64,000 bases of DNA from an uncultured Flavobacteriaceae bacterium (GTDB lineage: Bacteria > Bacteroidota > Bacteroidia > Flavobacteriales > Flavobacteriaceae): positions 1-64,000 of the forward strand of contig CAJQQG010000007.1 in NCBI GenBank assembly GCA_905480425.1. Direction: 5' to 3'. The position numbers and the translations under genes are program-made. The notes below the pieces were generated by a model. It was not told the DNA's origin. It saw nothing but the letters and a program-made list of their open reading frames with translations, and ran no database searches. Shown piece by piece: positions 1-8,764 of this stretch. Every line of letters begins with the position of its first letter. Positions within the stretch are counted from its first letter, which is position 1.

Positions 1-119
1 TCATCCTGAAAGATATGCCACCCTTCAAGCGAATTATTTACAATAAGATTATCCCATTCAGATGTTTTTGGACTGCACCCAAGAATCAATAATAAACATA
101 AGTATTTAATTTTTTTCAT
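1..119 (-). CDS. Partial lipoprotein N-terminus, possibly DUF1080 / 3-keto-disaccharide hydrolase-like (runs off the window edge)
   Basis: Reverse-strand translation MKKIKYLCLLLILGCSPKTSEWDNLIVNNSLEGWHIFQD: lipobox LILGC and a GWHIF motif typical of DUF1080 N-termini. Not in the supplied ORF track. Confidence 0.55.
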   Translation of the reverse strand, partial: MKKIKYLCLLLILGCSPKTSEWDNLIVNNSLEGWHIFQD

Positions 120-143
120 GAAAAAATTAGTGCAAATTTTGAT

Positions 144-599
144 CTAATTATTTGATGAGCTCTCTTCTGAAATTTCTTCTTCAACTTCAGGAACAAAGAA
201 ATCCTTTTTATCAGCGTTCCATACGAATTTAGTATCTGCTTTTTTAGTCTCAGGATCATAGGTAACCTCAACATATTTATAACGATCTACACCTTCCATT
301 TTAACTTGAATAATAAAAGTGTGAAAATGATACTTATCGAAAGGGCTCACAAAGGTGGTATAGGAATCCCATATAATATTTCTAGTTCTAGCTACGGTGG
401 GGAATTTTTGCTCAACTAAAAATTTTAATATTTTATTTATTTCTATTACGTTTATTGGTGTGATTTCACCATTTTCATTTTCCTCGAAAGACTGATGTTG
501 TTCAACAAATGAATCTAATGATAAATCACTTTGCTGGGATTGAATCGAATTAGTTAAAAAGAAAGCAGAGATTACTAACAATATTTTAAACTTAATCAT
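144..599 (-). CDS. Secreted protein of uncharacterised family (one copy of the NIIW[DE]SY domain)
   Basis: Signal peptide; clearly similar to both halves of the 5874..6719 product. Confidence 0.7.
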   Translation of the reverse strand: MIKFKILLVISAFFLTNSIQSQQSDLSLDSFVEQHQSFEENENGEITPINVIEINKILKFLVEQKFPTVARTRNIIWDSYTTFVSPFDKYHFHTFIIQVKMEGVDRYKYVEVTYDPETKKADTKFVWNADKKDFFVPEVEEEISEESSSNN

Positions 600-727
600 A
601 ATATATAATTTTATTGTTTACACTATAAAAATATAAATTCTTATGGTTTAGGGAAGCTTTTATAGGCATTCATTTTTAAATCTATCAAAAAATATTTTAT
701 CATACAAACAATCTGTACTTTTAAATT

Positions 728-1339
728 ATGAAAAAAACACCAATAGAAGTGTTTGGTGAATGGGTGTCGATGGGTAAAGATGAAGGCATGGAAAAAAACC
801 ATGAAGAATCAGTTAAGAATATGGTTTCATTTGCAACAAAAGACCTAACCAACTTCTCCTTTATTGATGCCGGATGTGGCAACGGGTGGGTAGTTCGTTC
901 GGTAGCTTCTCTTCCAAATTGTATCCAAGCAACAGGAATAGACGGGGCTTTAAAAATGATTCAAAAAGCCAAAAAATTAGATCTTAAAAACAAATACATT
1001 TGTAATGATTTATTACTTTGGAAACCAAAAAACAAGGTAGATCTTGTTCACTCAATGGAAGTTTTCTATTATCTTAAAAAACCTCGAAAACTCATTCAAC
1101 ATGTGTTTTCCAATTGGTTAAAAGAAGGAGCAAGACTTATTATTGGCTTAGACTTTTATTCTGAAAATATCTTCTCTCATTCTTGGCCTGAAGAATGTGG
1201 AATTTCTATTATGTCACTATTTTCAGAATCAGAGTGGAAAACATTTTTCTTAGAAGTTGGCTTTAAAGAAATTTCTAGTTGGCATTCAGGTGTAAAGAAA
1301 AATTGGGGTGGCACTTTGATAATTACCGGAATAAAATAA
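728..1339 (+). CDS. Class I SAM-dependent methyltransferase
   Basis: DAGCGNGWVVRSVA motif I, followed by GIDGALKMIQKA. Confidence 0.85.
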   Translation: MKKTPIEVFGEWVSMGKDEGMEKNHEESVKNMVSFATKDLTNFSFIDAGCGNGWVVRSVASLPNCIQATGIDGALKMIQKAKKLDLKNKYICNDLLLWKPKNKVDLVHSMEVFYYLKKPRKLIQHVFSNWLKEGARLIIGLDFYSENIFSHSWPEECGISIMSLFSESEWKTFFLEVGFKEISSWHSGVKKNWGGTLIITGIK

Positions 1340-1345
1340 TAACTT

Positions 1346-2149
1346 TCACTTATTTTCTAGGTAGCGACCAGGTGCTAAAAATTTACTTACGAGTGAAAAT
1401 AATCCGTGTGGAATAATTTTGAGTAAAAAAACAATGACTTTAAAAGTTATAGTGGGTACACATATTTTTTTTCCTTTTAAAGTTGCTTTTACCGCTTCTT
1501 CTGCCACTTGATAAGCTTCTTTTTTCATAAAACTGGGAACGCTATCCATTTCCTTTTGAACACCACTAGCTGTGTGAAAATTAGTTATAGTATACCCAGG
1601 ACAAACAGCAGTAGAGGTGATTCCTTTATGATTATAGTTTAAATTTAATCCTTCACTAAAACGGTTCATAAATGTTTTTATAGGGCCATACAAGGTTTGA
1701 ATTGAAGAGGGAGGCGCAAATGCAGCAACCGATGAAATAATCATGATACGTCCCTGACCTCTTTCTAACATATCTTGAATAAATTGCTTACAAAGAGAAA
1801 TTACAGCAATGCCCAATACTCTAATAAATCGCTCTTCTTCATCCATAGGAGTTTGATCAAAAGAACCGGGAATAGCAAAGCCTGCATTATTTACTAGTAT
1901 TTCAATTTGATATTCTTTATTCTTACAAAAGTCATAAAGTTGTTGTGGGGCCTCTTTTTCAGATAGATCAGATGATATAAAATCAACTTTCACAGAAAAT
2001 TTTTTTGAAATTTCTTTTGAAATTTTTTTTAGAGTTTCATTACTCCTTGCTGTTAAGACCAAGTTAAAATTACGCTGGGCTAATGATTTTGCAATTTCAA
2101 GTCCAATACCTGAAGAGGCTCCCGTTATTAATGCATACTTTGAGTTCAT
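1346..2149 (-). CDS. Short-chain dehydrogenase/reductase (SDR)
   Basis: TGASSGIG cofactor motif, NNAG, Ser...YGPIK (YxxxK) active site. Confidence 0.9.
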   Translation of the reverse strand: MNSKYALITGASSGIGLEIAKSLAQRNFNLVLTARSNETLKKISKEISKKFSVKVDFISSDLSEKEAPQQLYDFCKNKEYQIEILVNNAGFAIPGSFDQTPMDEEERFIRVLGIAVISLCKQFIQDMLERGQGRIMIISSVAAFAPPSSIQTLYGPIKTFMNRFSEGLNLNYNHKGITSTAVCPGYTITNFHTASGVQKEMDSVPSFMKKEAYQVAEEAVKATLKGKKICVPTITFKVIVFLLKIIPHGLFSLVSKFLAPGRYLENK

Positions 2150-2338
2150 AAAATATTATGTTCTTTTAAAATAAAATAACCTCCCAAAGTACTTAAAATA
2201 AAAACAATTATTCTTTAATAATCTTTGGATTACTATCCTTTTATTCATTAAAAATGAATAACCAAATTAATCCTCTTTTTTGAGTAAGTTGTGAAATCTA
2301 TATAACTCACTTATCTTTGAGAAGTATAACAGATCAAA

Positions 2339-2848
2339 ATGAAAAAGAGATACTACTCCTTTATTGTTTTTATATTATTTTTTTTAAACGGGCATGCCCA
2401 AGAAATGCTTTTTGATGATTTTTATTTTGAAATGGATTTTTTTGAAGCAAAAAAAATACTTAAATCAAATCAAAAAAAGCTCACCAATCTTGCTCTTGGA
2501 AAAGGAACAGTTTACGCCGTTAGAAAAAGATCTTTAGTATCCGAAGATAATAAGTTGATTAGTATTAATCTTTGGAGTAAAAAAAACTTAACAGTTAAAG
2601 AGGCTGAAAAATATTTAGTTATTAGCAGAAAGTTCTTTGAAAGTAATAATTACAATACCGTCTATGCTCAAGAAAATTGGTCTAATCCTATCTTAGTCAA
2701 GAAAAACCTTCCATGCATACGTTTTGTTGATAAAAACAAAACTGTAGTTATTGAATTTGATCCAAGGGGCCAAGGAGATACCTACAATGTATTTGTAACT
2801 TATTATAATTATGATTGGTTTCTCAAAAAAGCTAGAGGTGAAGAATAA
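2339..2848 (+). CDS. Hypothetical secreted protein
   Basis: Signal peptide MKKRYYSFIVFILFFLNGHAQ; a TATCTTTG promoter-like element lies just upstream. Confidence 0.6.
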   Translation: MKKRYYSFIVFILFFLNGHAQEMLFDDFYFEMDFFEAKKILKSNQKKLTNLALGKGTVYAVRKRSLVSEDNKLISINLWSKKNLTVKEAEKYLVISRKFFESNNYNTVYAQENWSNPILVKKNLPCIRFVDKNKTVVIEFDPRGQGDTYNVFVTYYNYDWFLKKARGEE

Positions 2849-2849
2849 T

Positions 2850-3746
2850 TTATAAGTCTACATTAATCCCTAGCCCCAGGAGTTCCCTTAATTGCAGTTT
2901 ACCAACTAAATCATCATCATACAAAAGGTGCATTATAAAATTTCCTGATATTTTATCGTTTACTTTAAAGCGAATATTGGTGTCCCAATCAAAATCTATA
3001 TTTTGAGGTTTTTCTATATAATTAAGGTAAATACTTAGCTTATTTTCCCAAAAAATATTTTTCATGATTTGCGTTTTATAAAAACCGCTTACTCCAGCTC
3101 CTAAGAAAAACTTAGCATTTTTATCTTTGTCGACACCAAAGTATGTTTTTCCTAATAACAAATCATCCGTAAAACGACCTGAAACTAATAAAACTCTAGC
3201 CGATAAAGGAGAAAGATTTAACCAAAAATCATCTGCTCTTTTATAATATAATCCTAAACTCAATTGAACATAAGCCGGGGACAATATCTGAGATACTTTA
3301 TCTCTTTTATCTACTCCTTCTTCAGAATAAAAACGGTAACCCGGAAGTAATTGTGTTTTAAAATTTAAAACACTCGAATAGCTCCAATATTCATTTATCT
3401 GTTTACCAACTATAGAGTTTATCTCAAATCGGTCATCTGCTTTTTTAAAAAACTTGTTTCCTGAAATAAAGGTAGTTCCTAAAGAGAGAATTATTTTATT
3501 ATCCCAAACCAAGCCATTACGATAAGAATAATCTAAATTATAATCTAAACCAAAGAGAACGGTCATTGCACTTTCACCTCCAGAAATCCAATTTGAAAAA
3601 TAGGCTTGATTAAAATTCAATCTAGTGTTCCCATAAAACTTAACTCTTTTGCCTCCAAGAGTAGACTGAATTACTGCATCAAAGGGAAGCTCTTCTTCAG
3701 TCGTTTCTTCTTGTGCATATAGCGAAGAATTTATCAATACAAACAC
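2850..3746 (-). CDS. DUF3078-like outer-membrane beta-barrel protein
   Basis: Aromatic-rich barrel-like repeats (WISGGESAMTVLFGLDYNLDYSYRNG), signal peptide. Start codon uncertain (see findings). Confidence 0.7.
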   Translation of the reverse strand: MFVLINSSLYAQEETTEEELPFDAVIQSTLGGKRVKFYGNTRLNFNQAYFSNWISGGESAMTVLFGLDYNLDYSYRNGLVWDNKIILSLGTTFISGNKFFKKADDRFEINSIVGKQINEYWSYSSVLNFKTQLLPGYRFYSEEGVDKRDKVSQILSPAYVQLSLGLYYKRADDFWLNLSPLSARVLLVSGRFTDDLLLGKTYFGVDKDKNAKFFLGAGVSGFYKTQIMKNIFWENKLSIYLNYIEKPQNIDFDWDTNIRFKVNDKISGNFIMHLLYDDDLVGKLQLRELLGLGINVDL

Positions 3747-3918
3747 AAATATGATTTTTAAAAAATGGATATTTAGAGGTTTAATAATTTAAAGTGTTTA
3801 AAAACAATCGTATTATAATTTTTTTATTTTGTAAAATTAAAAAAATGAAGCTAGAAAGAGTTCCTCTAATGAAAATTAAATGTTTTTCTTACTTTACAAG
3901 TATTATTTATCTCTAAAA

Positions 3919-5151
3919 ATGAAAAAAATATTCAATGTGCTTTTATTGAGCTTTTTAATTTTCTCATTAAATGGATTTACTCAAGAAATTGACTCACTAG
4001 TATTCAAAACAGATCGTTTACTTGAGTTTGGAATAAAAAGCGAAGCCTATCCTGGAGCCCAAGTTTTGATTTTTAAAAATGACACCATTCGACTTAATAA
4101 AACCTATGGATTTCAAACCTATGATTCTCTAGTGCCAATTGAAAAACACCATTTATATGATTTAGCTTCTGTCACAAAGATTCTGGCAAGCACTCTGGCT
4201 TTTATGAAATTATATGAATTATATAATCTTAATTTAGATCAAAAAGTAGCAACTTATGTTCCTTCTCTTAAAAGAAGTAATAAAAAAAATAGTAGCCTTA
4301 GGGAGGTTCTTAGCCATAGCGGTGGTTGGGAACCCTACATTGCCCATCAAAACTTAGTGTTTAACAAAAGAGGACGCTTTAAAACTAGAACAATTTCTTA
4401 CAAACAAAATAAAAAATTTCCGCTTCAAATTAGTGATTCCCTTTTTATACATAAAAAATATTTTAAAAAAATATACCGAAGAATTAGAAAAACAAAACTA
4501 AATAATTTAGGTGAGTATAGATATTCCGGTTTATGGTTTTTCTTACTTCCTGAAATAACAAAACAACTCAGCGGAAGTTCATTTTCTGAATTTCTACAAA
4601 CTTATTTTTACACACCACTAAAAACAGAAAGACTTGGTTTTTTGCCTTCAAAAAAATATTCTAAAAGTGAAATAGTTCCGACAGAAAATGATAGTATTTT
4701 TAGAAAACAACTTGTTCAAGGATGGGTTCATGATGAAGCAGCGGCAATGATGGGGGGTATTTCAGGGAATGCGGGTTTGTTTAGTAACGCAGCATCACTT
4801 AAACCTCTTCTTCAAATGCTACTTCAAAACGGGAACTATAATGGCAAACAATATTTAAAACCTGAGACAATTAAAAAGTTTACTCAAAGAAGCTATCCCA
4901 ATAGTAATAACAGACGTGGGTTGGGGTTTGACAAACCTTCAATTGACCCTGAAAGTAACTACCCTTCTCTCCTTGCTAGTCCTTCTAGTTATGGACACAG
5001 TGGATTTACCGGTACATTTATATGGGTTGACCCAACCAATAAATGTTTTTTAATATTCTTAAGTAACCGAGTATATCCTTCACGAAATCAAAGAAAATTA
5101 TATAGCTTAGATATTCGTGGTAAATTATTAGATTATGCCATTCAATTTTAA
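3919..5151 (+). CDS. Secreted serine hydrolase of the beta-lactamase/transpeptidase-like family
   Basis: SVTK (SxxK), YSG, GHSGFTG (HxG) motifs; MKKIFNVLLLSFLIFSLNGFTQ signal peptide from internal ATG 3919 (track ORF begins 3880). Confidence 0.85.
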   Translation: MKKIFNVLLLSFLIFSLNGFTQEIDSLVFKTDRLLEFGIKSEAYPGAQVLIFKNDTIRLNKTYGFQTYDSLVPIEKHHLYDLASVTKILASTLAFMKLYELYNLNLDQKVATYVPSLKRSNKKNSSLREVLSHSGGWEPYIAHQNLVFNKRGRFKTRTISYKQNKKFPLQISDSLFIHKKYFKKIYRRIRKTKLNNLGEYRYSGLWFFLLPEITKQLSGSSFSEFLQTYFYTPLKTERLGFLPSKKYSKSEIVPTENDSIFRKQLVQGWVHDEAAAMMGGISGNAGLFSNAASLKPLLQMLLQNGNYNGKQYLKPETIKKFTQRSYPNSNNRRGLGFDKPSIDPESNYPSLLASPSSYGHSGFTGTFIWVDPTNKCFLIFLSNRVYPSRNQRKLYSLDIRGKLLDYAIQF

Positions 5152-5818
5152 ACTTTTATACCTTTTGGGAATCACATCTCAATTTTTATTAGCTCAAAAG
5201 CTACATGAAAATTTTGTGTTAATTAAAGACTTCATTCCTTCTATTACAATTGAAATGCGCTATGCTACTAATAATAATTTCACTGGAAGACCAATACCAG
5301 GTTATGGCTCAAGAGAAGCAGTAATAACAATTGCGACAGCAAGTGCCCTAAAAAAAGTACAGAAGGAACTTAATAAGCTTGGTCTTGGACTAAAAATTTT
5401 TGATGCATATCGGCCACAAAAAGCTGTTAACTATTTCATTAAATGGTCAGATCAGCCCAACGATACTATCATGAAAAGAAAATACTACCCCAATTTAAAA
5501 AAGAAAAAGCTTTTTGATTTGGGATATATTGCTTCAAAAAGCGGACATACAAGAGGTAGTACTGTTGACGTAACACTACTTTATGTGTCTGGTCCTGAAA
5601 AAGGAAAAGAAGTTGATATGGGAAGTGTTTGGGATTTATTTGGAGCACGCTCAGGATACGGGTATAAGGCTATTTCAATAATCCAAAAAGCAAACCGGAA
5701 ACTCCTACGTGAACTTATGGTTGCTCATAAATTTTTACCTTACGATAAAGAATGGTGGCATTTTAGTCTTAATAACGAGCCTTACCCTGATACTTATTTT
5801 GACTTTATCGTTCATTAA
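5135..5818 (+). CDS. D-alanyl-D-alanine dipeptidase (VanX/DdpX, M15D family)
   Basis: SGHTRGSTVDVTL (SxHxxGxxxD) and EWWHF metal/catalytic motifs; start overlaps the upstream gene. Confidence 0.85.
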   Translation: MPFNFKLLYLLGITSQFLLAQKLHENFVLIKDFIPSITIEMRYATNNNFTGRPIPGYGSREAVITIATASALKKVQKELNKLGLGLKIFDAYRPQKAVNYFIKWSDQPNDTIMKRKYYPNLKKKKLFDLGYIASKSGHTRGSTVDVTLLYVSGPEKGKEVDMGSVWDLFGARSGYGYKAISIIQKANRKLLRELMVAHKFLPYDKEWWHFSLNNEPYPDTYFDFIVH

Positions 5819-5873
5819 CAAAAATTAATTAATATATCATCTATGTGATTTAATATTCTTTATTAAGGAATTC

Positions 5874-6719
5874 TTATTTAGTTACTCTGAGATATTCTTG
5901 AGCTCCTTCATTCCATTTAAAATCACTTGTGATTTTTTTTGTCGCAGGGTTGTAATATACTTCTAAGAATCTTGGCCTATCTAAATCATTCATTTGCAAT
6001 TGAACTACAAATGAGTGGTAATGATAAATATCATAATTACTAACAAAGGTATAGTAAGAATCCCAAACTATATTCATGATGAAATCTGATTTTGGATAAC
6101 CATTTTTTATAAAAGTATCAATTTCACCATATATAAACATCAGCTCATCCTGTCTATCTCTATTAAAATATATGGTATTCTGAATCATTCCATCTGAAAA
6201 TGATTTATGCTCAAAAATAAGTTGATTAAGCGTTGCTTTTTGAGGTTGATTTTTTATTCCTAAAGCAACAAGATCAGGTTGAAATTTTTGAATATTAATT
6301 TCGTCGTCTTTTAACACAAAACTTTTAAATTCTGTACTCCATTTATATCGTGTGGATATATCGTCTGAAGAGGGGAGGTAATCAATTTCTATATATCTAA
6401 ATTCTTTATTCTTATTGATATAGACCCTAACAGTAAATGTTATAATATGAGACCTTAATGTTGGATTAATTGCTGTAGAATATGATTCCCAAATTACATT
6501 TCGAGAAGAATCAATATTTCCTAAGAATTCTTCTTCAATAAAAAATATAATACGATTGTTTAAAAAACGATCAACTGGAGTTATTAGGACATCATTAATA
6601 TTTGATTTCATTAACTCGTGACGGTACATAAAATTTTCAATAGAAACATATTCCCCCTCTTGGGCATTTAAGTGTATCACAAAAATTATTGCCAATAAAT
6701 ATCTCATTCTATAAAACAT
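5874..6719 (-). CDS. Secreted protein with two tandem copies of the uncharacterised NIIW[DE]SY domain
   Basis: Internal duplication (NVIWESY...FRYIEIDYLP...YKW / NIVWDSY...RFLEVYYNP...FKW), homologous to 144..599. Confidence 0.75.
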   Translation of the reverse strand: MFYRMRYLLAIIFVIHLNAQEGEYVSIENFMYRHELMKSNINDVLITPVDRFLNNRIIFFIEEEFLGNIDSSRNVIWESYSTAINPTLRSHIITFTVRVYINKNKEFRYIEIDYLPSSDDISTRYKWSTEFKSFVLKDDEINIQKFQPDLVALGIKNQPQKATLNQLIFEHKSFSDGMIQNTIYFNRDRQDELMFIYGEIDTFIKNGYPKSDFIMNIVWDSYYTFVSNYDIYHYHSFVVQLQMNDLDRPRFLEVYYNPATKKITSDFKWNEGAQEYLRVTK

Positions 6720-6844
6720 GTCTTACAAAGATAATTATCAAGAACATAGGAAAGCTTATATAACCAAGTAATTTTGGTTCTATCTCTCAATAATTAATAC
6801 TCAAAATATATGATATGTTAATAGAATTTTACTGAGTCAATGAA

Positions 6845-8308
6845 TTAAAATAAAAATAACTCAGGAAAAGCAAATAAATCAATACCCCAAAAAATTGGAA
6901 GAATTAAATAAACCATTACCGTTATCAAGAAAATAGAGAAAATATTTAAAATAATCCCTTTGGAAACCATATCAGGAATTTTCAAATATCCTGATCCAAA
7001 AACAACGGCATTTGGGGGTGTTGCAACTGGAAGCATGAAAGCACAGGACGCTGCAATAGCAGCACCTACCATTAAACCAAAAGGATGAACCCCTACCTCT
7101 ATGGCTAAAGGTGCTAATACCGGAAGTAACATTGCTGTGGTTGCTAAATTAGATGTTATTTCAGTTAAAAAATTTACAGCTGTTACCAGTAACAAAAGAA
7201 GTAAAATAAGTGGTAAACTTTCAAAGGAGGTCATTAAATCTCCTAACCATTCAGCCAGGCCACTTACATCAAAAGCTTTTGCTAATGCCATTCCACCTCC
7301 AAAAAGCAATATAATTCCCCAGGGTAGTCTCAAAGTATCATCCCAACGTATTAACGCTTCTTTCTTATTTGCATTGGGAAGAATAAATAACAATAAACCG
7401 AATGTCATAGCAATAATAGTGTCATCTATTGCTGGGAAAAAAGGCTGTAAAATAAAAGAACGGCTAATCCACGAAAAAGCAGCCAGCAAAAATACAATAC
7501 CAACCCAACGCTCTTCATAAGATAAAGGACCAAGTTCTGTTTTTAAACGTTTAATTTCCTTAAGTCCACCGGGGAATTCGATTTGTTTGAAAGTAAACGC
7601 AAAACGAGTAAGATATATCCAACAAAAGGCCAAAAGAATTAAGGCAATGGGAAATCCAAACATAGACCATTCTAAAAAATTAATTTCATATCCATAGGTT
7701 TCTGAAATTACACCTGCCAAAACTATGTTTGGAGGAGTACCAATTAAGGTAGCAATTCCACCAATTGAAGCACTGTAGGCTATTCCTAGCATTAAAGCTT
7801 TACTAAAAATTATATTTTCATTTTTTTCTGTACCTGGATTATCTTTAAGTTGTTTAATAATAGCAATTCCAATGGGTAGCATCATAACTGCGCTAGCAGT
7901 GTTAGAAATCCACATAGACAAAAAAGCAGTTGCTATCATAAAACCTAAAATAATCTTACGTATATCAGATCCAATAAAAGTGATGATTGAAAGTGCAATT
8001 CGTTTATGAAGGTTCCATTTTTCAATTCCAATAGCAATCAAAAAACCTCCCAAATAAAGAAAAACATATTTATGTCCAAAAGCAGCAGTTGTAGAAGATA
8101 GCTCCATCCCTCCACTAAGAGGAAATAAAATAATTGGAAGTAATGCTGTTGCAGCAATTGGAATTGCCTCTGTAATCCACCAAATAGCAATCCAAAGAGT
8201 AGCTGCAAAAACAGATTGCCCTTGAGTAGAAAGTCCCTCAAAAGGACCTATAATGAGAATAAATATAAACCCTAAAGGACCTAAAAAAAAACCTATTTTT
8301 TTCTGCAT
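6845..8308 (-). CDS. SLC13/DASS-family anion:sodium symporter
   Basis: About 12 hydrophobic segments; SNTASAVMMLPI, IGTPPN and SNLATTAMLLPV signatures. Confidence 0.9.
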   Translation of the reverse strand: MQKKIGFFLGPLGFIFILIIGPFEGLSTQGQSVFAATLWIAIWWITEAIPIAATALLPIILFPLSGGMELSSTTAAFGHKYVFLYLGGFLIAIGIEKWNLHKRIALSIITFIGSDIRKIILGFMIATAFLSMWISNTASAVMMLPIGIAIIKQLKDNPGTEKNENIIFSKALMLGIAYSASIGGIATLIGTPPNIVLAGVISETYGYEINFLEWSMFGFPIALILLAFCWIYLTRFAFTFKQIEFPGGLKEIKRLKTELGPLSYEERWVGIVFLLAAFSWISRSFILQPFFPAIDDTIIAMTFGLLLFILPNANKKEALIRWDDTLRLPWGIILLFGGGMALAKAFDVSGLAEWLGDLMTSFESLPLILLLLLLVTAVNFLTEITSNLATTAMLLPVLAPLAIEVGVHPFGLMVGAAIAASCAFMLPVATPPNAVVFGSGYLKIPDMVSKGIILNIFSIFLITVMVYLILPIFWGIDLFAFPELFLF

Positions 8309-8314
8309 ATTTCT

Positions 8315-8758
8315 TTAATGTGAGGTAGAAGTATGGTCTGAAATAATAAACCATTGATCTTCAATCTTTAGCCATGTTAATGTAAAAAAGCCTCTACTGT
8401 CCTCCATATCTCTTTTTAGATAAAAAGATCCTTGAAGTTGAGCTACAGAATCGCTTAAAGAAATAATATTTAAGATTTCAAAATCCAATATCCCCATTAG
8501 TTGACGCGTTGAATAACTTTTCTTATAACGGTCTATAGTGGCTTTCCAACCATATATAGGTCCAGAAGAACCAGAAAAAATAAGATGTTCTGTATTTAAA
8601 TAACCTTCCATAAAAGCATCAAGGTCTCCTGTATTCCAATCATCTTGTTGTTTAAATAACTTTGTAACAATACTTAAGGAATCATTTTTAGAAACTGACT
8701 GCTGTGCAAATATAAAAATTGAGGAAAAAAATAAAACACTACCATAAATCCATCGCAT
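8315..8758 (-). CDS. Secreted NTF2/SnoaL-like (DUF4440-type) protein
   Basis: Signal peptide; W...GDLDAFMEGY and DRYKKSY cystatin/NTF2-like pattern. Confidence 0.75.
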   Translation of the reverse strand: MRWIYGSVLFFSSIFIFAQQSVSKNDSLSIVTKLFKQQDDWNTGDLDAFMEGYLNTEHLIFSGSSGPIYGWKATIDRYKKSYSTRQLMGILDFEILNIISLSDSVAQLQGSFYLKRDMEDSRGFFTLTWLKIEDQWFIISDHTSTSH

Positions 8759-8764
8759 ACTAAT

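Noticed and set aside
5135-5818. VanX-like gene as a glycopeptide-resistance determinant
   Set aside because: No vanH, vanA/B ligase or vanRS genes nearby; better explained as a housekeeping or salvage dipeptidase.
7101-7520. 139-aa plus-strand ORF antisense to the DASS transporter
   Set aside because: Lies fully inside a well-supported gene, low-complexity composition with no recognisable domain; a codon-bias shadow ORF.
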